Shown here: positions 57,240 through 64,000 of the stretch, one piece after another
Layout: the number at the start of each line of letters is the position of its first letter
Numbering within the stretch: position 1 is the stretch's first letter
Notes under the pieces: model-generated
Databases searched by the model: none
Told to the model about the DNA's origin: nothing
What the model saw: the letters and a program-made list of their open reading frames with translations, nothing else
DNA from: Chimonanthus salicifolius
Lineage: Eukaryota; Streptophyta; Magnoliopsida; Laurales; Calycanthaceae
NCBI GenBank assembly: GCA_013350335.1
Contig: CM023537.1
Coordinates: 47,242,111-47,306,110, forward strand
Direction of reading: 5' to 3'
DNA: 64,000 nucleotides
Translations under genes and position numbers: made by a program

Positions 57240-58256
57240 GGACAGACGAAGCTTGCGCGTGCAATATAATAGGGAGAGATGCTACATAATTTCATAATTT
57301 CATGCTCATTTACATAATGCCATAAGTTAAACTTAATTGAAACACATAAAAAATTAACATTAGTAAACAATATTATCGGTTCTACCTTTGGGTAATCTTA
57401 TGGTATACTATTTCATTATGGTGATTCTCAGTCACCGATAGAACTGATCAACAAAGTACAAGCGATCAAATACCGCCCCACCTTTCGGTGTCCGGACAAA
57501 TACCAACCACAAGTACCCGTCAATCATCCTATTCTAATCCGTTAATCATTTGGAACGGTACACCTTTAGGCCAACCTAATATCTTTGTGATTAGGGATCG
57601 CAATTAGTAAAGTCATTTTTATCCAACACTTGAAAAGAGTATTGGACCATAATTAAATGATCTGATATCCAAACTCATTTCGATTGAGGCACTTTGATGA
57701 CTAACCAAACCGTATCATAATATGGTGTTAGGTAAAAAATAATGACTTTTCTCATTAGTGTAGATTTGTTTTCTAAAAACATAATAGGAAAAAACCCCAT
57801 AATTTCGTAGTCCATAAATCATAATCTTAAGGTCCATAAAATTTTAAACTCCATAAATCATTAAGATTTGCCAAAAACATAAGAGAAAAATCCATAATTT
57901 TAAAATCCATAAATCATCTAAATTTTAAAAACCCATAAACTTTAAGGTCCATAAAGTATCCATCGATCGATGGCGGAGCATGTCGTCTTTTTTTGAGATC
58001 CGAAAATTTTATTTCTTTAAATCTTCCTTATTTCAAGAAATAATCGATCCTATGAACCAGACTCTTAATGCCACATGTAATACTTCATCATAATATCAGA
58101 ATTTATTGATTGAGAATCAATCATACATTTATTAATCATTAAACTTAATGTTCGACATACCCGAGCAACATAACCACAGGATCTGGAATTGATTAATGCT
58201 TGAAATATGGATTAATCTTAATGCAGAAATCATGAGCATAACAATTATAGGACATA
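57240..58256 (-). other. Copia leader, possibly an intron
   Basis: Between an ATG followed by the donor-like CCAG|GTATGT (58257) and the gag frame starting near 57260 lies about 1 kb of AT-rich non-coding DNA ending GCACGCGCAAG. Splicing would join a short MDPG-like start to the gag frame. This is an inference from splice consensus only. Confidence 0.25.
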
Positions 58257-58296
58257 CCTGGATCCATTGATGAAAAAGAGTGAGATCTGATCTTTG

Positions 58297-58308
58297 CTTT
58301 GATATACC
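58297..58308 (-). other. Copia primer-binding site-like sequence
   Basis: The minus strand reads TGGTATATCAAAGC, close to the TGGTATCAGAGC class, 30-60 bp upstream of an ATG (58267-58265) and just inside the probable LTR. Confidence 0.5.
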
Positions 58309-58310
58309 AA

Positions 58311-58644
58311 TCCTTCATGGAGTCCAAAAGCAAGAGAAAACACACACCTTGGAGTTTCTACCTCTTTTTTCCCCAATGCCCTCTCCCAATTTCGTGAATA
58401 GTGTTTTGGGAGCACTAAGTTGTCTTAAGTTGATAGATAATTATGGAGATAGACCCTTTTATAGGTAGATAGAGGACCCCTAAGTCAATTATAACTTTCC
58501 TTTCCTACTTCCCATCAAAATAGAAAACTAATCTCCTTTAAAACTCTCCTAAAATAGACCTTCCTTATTTAAATACAGTTTTCCTGATTTAAAATCCTCT
58601 ATGTGGAGCCCCAACTCTTAATGTGGATCATGTTTAATCTTACA
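58311..58644 (-). repeat. Probable 5' LTR of the Copia element
   Basis: Read on the minus strand it starts TGTAAGATTAAACATGATCC at 58644 and has a strong TATA box (CCTATAAAAGGG, 58465-58454). It ends near CTCCATGAAGGAT before the primer site. The start and end are inferred because no second LTR is present for comparison. Confidence 0.5.
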
Positions 58645-59266
58645 CTCTCCTAAAAAGAGTTCCAATACACCGAATTTACCTATTTTTGCCTTAAGCCAAT
58701 TTTAGCTTCACCAGAATAGCTGGACTCACATGTACAAGTAGGTGCTCATTTGCACATTAGAACTACTTCATTTGCAGTTGATTTCTACTTCATTTGCGGT
58801 TGATTTCATATAATAGAGGGAGACCAATTTTGAATTCAAAACTTTCAAACTGAAGGGCTCTTTTAAACATTTAAACTTTTTATTGTGAAACACGCCGATC
58901 TCATCAATATTTTCATTCCTTAGAATTTGATTCAATCTTTAATAGATTTCATAATCTTCCTTCACCCTTTAACAAAAGTAACTCAACTATATCACTGTAC
59001 ATGAATTGATACATGAATAAATAAATCTGTGCTATAGGAAAGAAGAGATGTGATTCAGCCCTTTACTAAACCTGTATTTCATTTGAATAACAATTTCTTA
59101 ATATAAAGATGATATACAAAACAAAATTTCAAATCTCTGCCATCTTCCATTGAATTCAACAGTCTCTGGCCAAGCTCTTTGTCGTAGCTCTGAAAACCCA
59201 CAATCAAAACCACAAAGGAAAAAAGAAAGAAAAAGGCAAAAACAGAACCAGCACTTTGAGAAGCGA

Positions 59267-59407
59267 CTATGAGTCTTCTTCACAGTCATCATTGCTTTCC
59301 TCAGCAATGGTTTCCAACGTTGGAACATTAGATGACTTCTGGGGTGAAATTAGAATGGCCGGTGAAACCTCAGTCCATGCGTGTATACATCTCGATCTCT
59401 TTGCCAT
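59267..59407 (-). CDS. Small acidic microprotein, 46 aa, paralogue 2 (unknown function)
   Basis: A 46-codon frame, ATG at 59407-59405 and stop at 59269-59267, with an in-frame stop five codons upstream that fixes the start. It is a full-length gap-free match to 41595-41735. The shared motif is AWxEVxPxIxIxxxKSSNVPx followed by LETIxEESN, and the end is acidic (DDCEEDS). No known domain was recognised. A clear TATA box (CTCTATATAAC on the minus strand, about 59571-59581) lies 165 bp before the ATG, a normal plant spacing. The leader crosses a tatcg-dyad cluster (59440-59512). The conserved AGAGCTTGGCCAGAGACTG block follows at 59155-59182. This copy has the better promoter and is the likelier active one. 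Confidence 0.68.
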   Translation of the reverse strand: MAKRSRCIHAWTEVSPAILISPQKSSNVPTLETIAEESNDDCEEDS

Positions 59408-59439
59408 TTCTCTCAAGTCCTAAATGGGTTTTTTGAAAG

Positions 59440-59512
59440 GGGGAAAATATCGGGTAGACAAATATATTGGCCGATAGATCAATATCAGAGATATCGAGCA
59501 ATCTGCTCGTGT
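59440..59512. repeat. tatcg-dyad cluster in the paralogue 2 leader
   Basis: aaaatatcgggtag, ttggccgatagatcaatatc and agatatcgag. A short relative of the clusters at 16340-16545 and 35245-35385. Confidence 0.4.
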
Positions 59513-59564
59513 ATGGTGAGATGATTGAAGGGTGAAGAAAGAGATGGTAAGAGGAGTGGTGAGG

Positions 59565-59585
59565 AGGGGGTTATATAGAGAAAGC
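59565..59585 (-). promoter_or_regulatory. TATA box of microprotein paralogue 2
   Basis: ggttatatagag on the plus strand is CTCTATATAACC on the minus strand, followed by a pyrimidine-rich stretch with TCACCACTCC and CTTCACCC, typical of plant transcription start regions. Confidence 0.55.
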
Positions 59586-59841
59586 AATGATGAAAGGAGA
59601 AAAGAAACAAATAAAAATAGTGAAAGATTAGGAAATGGTAGGTGGGTGGTAGTTTCTCCAACCAATCACACCAAACAGACATGCTAAAATTGTGTGGAAA
59701 GGTGGTGGAAAAATTACTCAGAATCGAGTGAGGAAAACGTGTGATCGAGAGGGTCCACAACCCACTCAACACTACCCACGAATTACAACCTTTTGTCTTC
59801 TTTTTGTCATTTCTACACATGATCAAATAGGGGATCCCCAA

Positions 59842-62076
59842 ATTTCACAACTGTCATGGTTGTTGGTTTTACGTAACATTTAAGATAGTATGATATATTT
59901 AGATACTGTATTTTGACTATTTCTTATTGTATTTATTAAGTTTAAAAAAAAATTCTTTTTATTTGATTTACATTTTCTATTTATATTTCTATTTCTCTAT
60001 ATAATAAAATTCAGAATTTTTCCTTAATTAAAGAGGACAAAGTATTATTTTAAAATGTGGATATGAGATTATATATAGATAAATATCTTATGATAGTATA
60101 ATTACAGTTTACATCTTCATCACCCAGTTAATAAAAATATTTAATTTTAAAATATGAAGTTTTATAAACGAATGATGAAGATGTTGTACATGTCTTGCAT
60201 GTAATTACTTTCTATGCATTGTATTCTGTGAAGAAAAACTTCAAAAAGATTTGTCAGATCTCTCTATTTATAGAAATTGTTTATGAGTATTGAGGTAGGT
60301 CATATATTTTCATACAAAATGTGTAAAAAATGATAAATGCATTGGACATGTAAATTTTGAAGCTCATTTGAACATTTTAGCCTTATGATTTTAGAGTTGG
60401 AAACTTTGATTGCTATAAGCTATTGAGTTTTCATTACTACTCTCACAATGTTATGATGATAAGATTGAGAGGTTTTCCATGAATTATAGTATCCACAAAA
60501 TCCTGTATCTATTCAATCCAATCATATGAGGTCTAGCTTATGATTAAATTTGCAGTATCCCAATGTAAAATTTATAACGTAGTCTCTCTAGATTGACCTT
60601 CCTATAATATTGCGTAAGGTTTTAGAAGTAGACTAGAGGACTTGAGTTCGACACCTCTTAGGCTTACCTTGAACATGAAGCTTGTGGGTGATTCTAGTAT
60701 TAGTTTCACCTCTAATATAGAAAGAAAATGTCACACACCCAAATGATATCACACATCCACCCACAACTAACGTAGCTAGGTTTAAGTGCCTAACATAGTT
60801 AGGTTAGTAGATAATTGAAGATGCCATGACATTGTTAGAATCTCATAGAGGCCTTTATGCGCCTTTAAAATATCTTTCAGATTATAACCAATGCTCTAGT
60901 TAGTCTTATACATGTGACTAGCTACAATAAAATTGATGGTTCTCAAGCCAGTCCCCTATATCATCCAAATTTCGAACCTAAAATGAAGATGCTTAAGTAT
61001 CCTTAATTCATTTAACAAAATGGTTAAGTCAACCTTTTGAAAGATTGAAAGTTTGAAACTTCGCTTATAGCCCCACATGGACCCACTCATGGCCTCCCCA
61101 TTACTTTCAAATTCTTTACACATTGGGTAAAAAGATTGCAAGGAAACAAGAATTTCAACACATAATTCATGTGTTTATATGCATGTAATTTTATAAATTA
61201 GACTCATCATGGCCCCTAGAATGCACTAAAATACATGTAGTTGAACCACTAGGTCAACTTCGATCATTATACCCATACATTTTGACATTGCTATAATTAT
61301 TTAAAAAAATGATTCCTTGTTTCATAGTAAGTTAGGTAACAATTCCTAACTAGCCCATAAACCTAGCCCACATTCAGTCGAAATTGGGTTTGTACACTTG
61401 TAATTCATTTAGCCAAATTTTATGTTCAATTTTGTTCATTAATCTATTTGGTGAAAGTATTATATTTACCCAATTTGAATCCTTTCTTAAGTGGTCAAGA
61501 CATAATTATAGGCTTGATGTACTAATCTCAATTAGGGTTGGAAATTCCGAAATTGGCCAACTAATTTAGAAAAGAATTCAATCCAAGAGCTTATTTGGGT
61601 TGTACGTTTTTAATCCATTTAATAATTATGTTATTTTGCCCAAATTCATTTTACAAATCAAATCAATAACGATCCTAATCCAATAGCCCTAAATGCCAAT
61701 CGGTTATAGCTTTGTATGGTCAACTCAACATGAGTTACAGTTTGACCAGATAATGGTCAATCCAAAGCAACCCAAACAATGGTAAAGGTATCGACCGATA
61801 CGTTGTAGAGAAATGGTTGGCGCAATACAACGGCTGGTACGCAACGTTGCATTGCTCCAATGAGAAATTTGGTTGCAACGGACACCATATCATTCCAATT
61901 TTTTTTACTAAGTGGGGCGCACAGGGAGAGACTCTTCCTTCTCTTTCCTTTGTCTCTCACAAGCAGCAAAAGAGGAACCTACCGTTCGAGTGTTTTGGCA
62001 TTTGGGAGAAAAGTTGAGACCATTAGGTGTTCTAAGAGGATTGGATACCTTGGTCATAAAAAAAATGTTATGTATA
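59842..62076. other. Intergenic DNA, no gene recognised
   Basis: AT-rich with short frames only. 60600-60735 may be a worn SINE (gacttgagttcgacacctct contains a B box-like word), without a clear tail or duplication. Confidence 0.35.
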
Positions 62077-62268
62077 TGTTAGAATAATTAGAGTTATAAT
62101 CTAATTAGAATTATTAGTTTGAGTTTACCTCAAATTAAGAGGTGTACTTGATTTATGATTAGTTTAGAGTTTGAGTTTGAGTGTGATAGCCCTAGAGTCG
62201 GGTAGAGGATGTAAATACATGTAATAGCATAGGTACTCAATACAATATATAGTTTATTATTTCCTACA
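62077..62268 (+). repeat. Small Copia-type LTR (192 bp)
   Basis: Starts tgttagaataattagagtta and ends ttattatttcctaca, followed at once by tggtatta, the first eight bases of the plant primer site apart from a later divergence. Length, TG...CA ends and tacaatatatag near the end fit a small Copia LTR. The internal region is cut after ~200 bp by the LTR starting at 62476. Confidence 0.55.
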
Positions 62269-62475
62269 TGGTATTAACTAGACCTCAATTCTATTGAGTG
62301 AGTTTTCAATAACTACGCCTCTTCCTCTCTCCCTCTGCCGCAAGAGATACATCGGCAGAGGGAGGGAGGGACATCCCTTGTTTGCACGTCGTTCCTTCCT
62401 GCACGTCAGCAGACCTTTCTTGGCCTGTTTGAATCCACTTCCCCATCGCTCGACTAGGACGAGAGAAGAAAGACC

Positions 62476-64000
62476 TGTAATGCCCCTACCTCTAACCACC
62501 GTCATCAGAGTATGATTATAACGTTAACAGTGGAGAGGGAGGCGATCGTCACGACGCGAGCCAAGTCCGAGTCTGAAGATCCGGCACTTGACTGGCCACA
62601 ACTAGGGTGCATGTTAACATTTGTACACACCCTGGTTATCCTGTAGAAATTTAAACATTTATAGCATTCATGAATAACCAATCACATCTCATAGCAAAAT
62701 AAAGAACTCCCCAAAATGATTATACATCAAGTCAAATACAAATAAACTTAAATACATGAATCCAAATCATAAATATACATTCTCCAAAAAGTTTACATCC
62801 TTATACAAAAGTGCAATGTTCTCACATCTCTCATAACATCAAAATAATTCTAAGTTCACAATACTTCATTCTTTGACCTCTATCTCACTTAGGCTCGGCC
62901 AACATAGTTCGATATCATCTACATCTTCCAAAACCTGCATACAAAACTAGTGGGGAAATTTATGGGCTACGTCAACTTGCCTGGTAGGAATTCCGATCAT
63001 ATAGTATGCCTACGGTGTGTCATATCTAGACACTACATATACTTGTACTTTTATCAAATCTTGATCATATCGTACTTAATATTATACGAAACCATACTTA
63101 GGTCATAAATCCATACCTATTCACAAACAATCTTTTTCAAGATATACTTAGTATTTTGCTCAAACTATTTCCTTACATTACAAATCTCAGATTTGACTCA
63201 TTTTAGACATACCATAATTGAAAACATATGTACACACTTCTTTATAAGGTACTCATACCTAATTCATCTCGTACTTTCATTCTCAAAGGTATAGTCAAAA
63301 CAATACTTATAAGGGAATCATAGTCACTTATCCTTTCAAAATACTACTTGTCAACCATGTATCATAATACATTTCTCAAGATGTATTTCTAAATAAAGAT
63401 AGAAACTTAACTCAAAGTCTAAATCGTTTTATTATGAAAATACCTCATCATAAACTCATTCTTAAAACCTTTCACAAAGCCATTCTCTTTTCATTACTCA
63501 AATACCATATTTAGTTCATATGAATGATTATTAATATGTAACATGTCATGCCATGGGTGCCATGATATATGCATACCCTTATCATGCTCCATGCAAGGTA
63601 CCTCAATATCACATTTGAAACGACAGGGCATTTCCCATCCCGTATATACATTTCACATTTAACATTTTCCTATGTGAGTCTTAATCCACATTATTACAAC
63701 ACCACCGGTTCCACCGGTGTAACATCATTTCTTTAAATCAATCACGCACGCGACATCAAAGTCTGCCCAGGTCAATTCAGCACTTTGATTCGTCAAATCA
63801 TAATACGACCCCAAAGTCCGTTCGGATATTCGGCACTTTGGTTCGTCCACTCAACCCCATAAATATAACCTGGACCATAAGGTCTATTTATTCTCATGTC
63901 ATGCCTTTCCCATCCCATGCTTCATGCATGAGGAATATGAATGCATTTGATGTCCATGATTCATGCTATGTGTTATCAACTTATTTTCTTGATCTTACAA
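62476..64000 (-). mobile_element. Partial LTR, same family as the nested solo LTR; runs off the window
   Basis: Starts tgtaatgcccctacctctaa. The first ~220 bp align with 52172 onward (gagagggaggcg, cgtcacgacgcgagccaagt, cttgactggcc), and further shared words follow (gggaaatttatgggct, taggaattccgatcat). The end lies outside the window, so whether this is a solo LTR or part of a full element cannot be decided. The open frames at 62278-62515 lie before it and are chance. Confidence 0.8.

Larger units (their letters stand above)
49997..58644 (-). mobile_element. Ty1/copia retrotransposon, 3' truncated, with a nested solo LTR
   Basis: Minus-strand order from the right: LTR (about 58311-58644), primer site (58297-58308), leader, gag (57237-56702), zinc knuckle (56513-56554), protease/pre-integrase (56414-56092), [solo LTR 52172-56086], integrase (52166-51258), reverse transcriptase (about 50800-50000). 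RNase H and the 3' LTR are missing because the element stops inside a hAT transposase. Stops and shifts occur throughout, so it is inactive. Confidence 0.88.

Noticed and set aside
62278..62515. Frames of 73-75 codons on both strands
   Set aside because: They span the junction between a Copia stub and an LTR; no domain.

Overview
This window reads as a transposon-dominated intergenic stretch of a seed-plant nuclear genome, probably a eudicot. It is AT-rich. It carries plant-type hAT transposase remains (BED finger, DUF659, dimerisation domain), a chromodomain-bearing Ty3/gypsy element primed by an initiator-Met tRNA site, Copia elements, a Stowaway MITE, tRNA-derived SINE-like repeats and LTRs several kb long. 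No bacterial, organellar or long intact cellular gene was seen. The species cannot be named from the sequence.

Layout. 0.4-3.7 kb holds a decayed hAT transposase gene on the minus strand. Its upstream intron or leader contains a ~157-bp tandem array (3.7-15.6 kb). A 9,984-bp gypsy element with two ~2.6-kb LTRs and TSD aaact landed inside that array. At 16.8-18.3 kb lies a 1.5-kb nested palindromic element with a perfect 9-bp TSD; a relative with the same core but different arms is at 37.35-38.64 kb. 19-28 kb contains SINE-like repeats, a local duplication carrying a Stowaway insertion next to its own empty copy, and a 1.65-kb Harbinger-like element with six 158-bp tandem units. 31.8-35.0 kb is a 3.2-kb solo LTR (TSD gagag) inside a telo-box minisatellite.

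41.6-59.4 kb is bracketed by the only two convincing cellular genes: paralogous 46-codon microprotein genes on the minus strand, aligned without gaps and with a shared 3' block. The 17.5 kb between them is filled with a 383-bp TRIM/SMART-like element (TSD aaagg), minisatellites, a probable Copia solo LTR, a gypsy integrase fragment, a second hAT remnant starting at a taggggtgtgaac end, and a minus-strand Copia truncated into that hAT. The Copia is itself split by a 3.9-kb solo LTR (TSD ggtaa). 62.1-64.0 kb has a small Copia LTR stub cut by another LTR of the same family as the 3.9-kb one, running off the window.

The most unusual signals are the microprotein pair, the LTR-primer-site-LTR element with only 26 bp between its LTRs, the palindromic elements whose core is kept while the arm palindromes are exchanged, and short CG-containing dyads repeated inside several unrelated elements.
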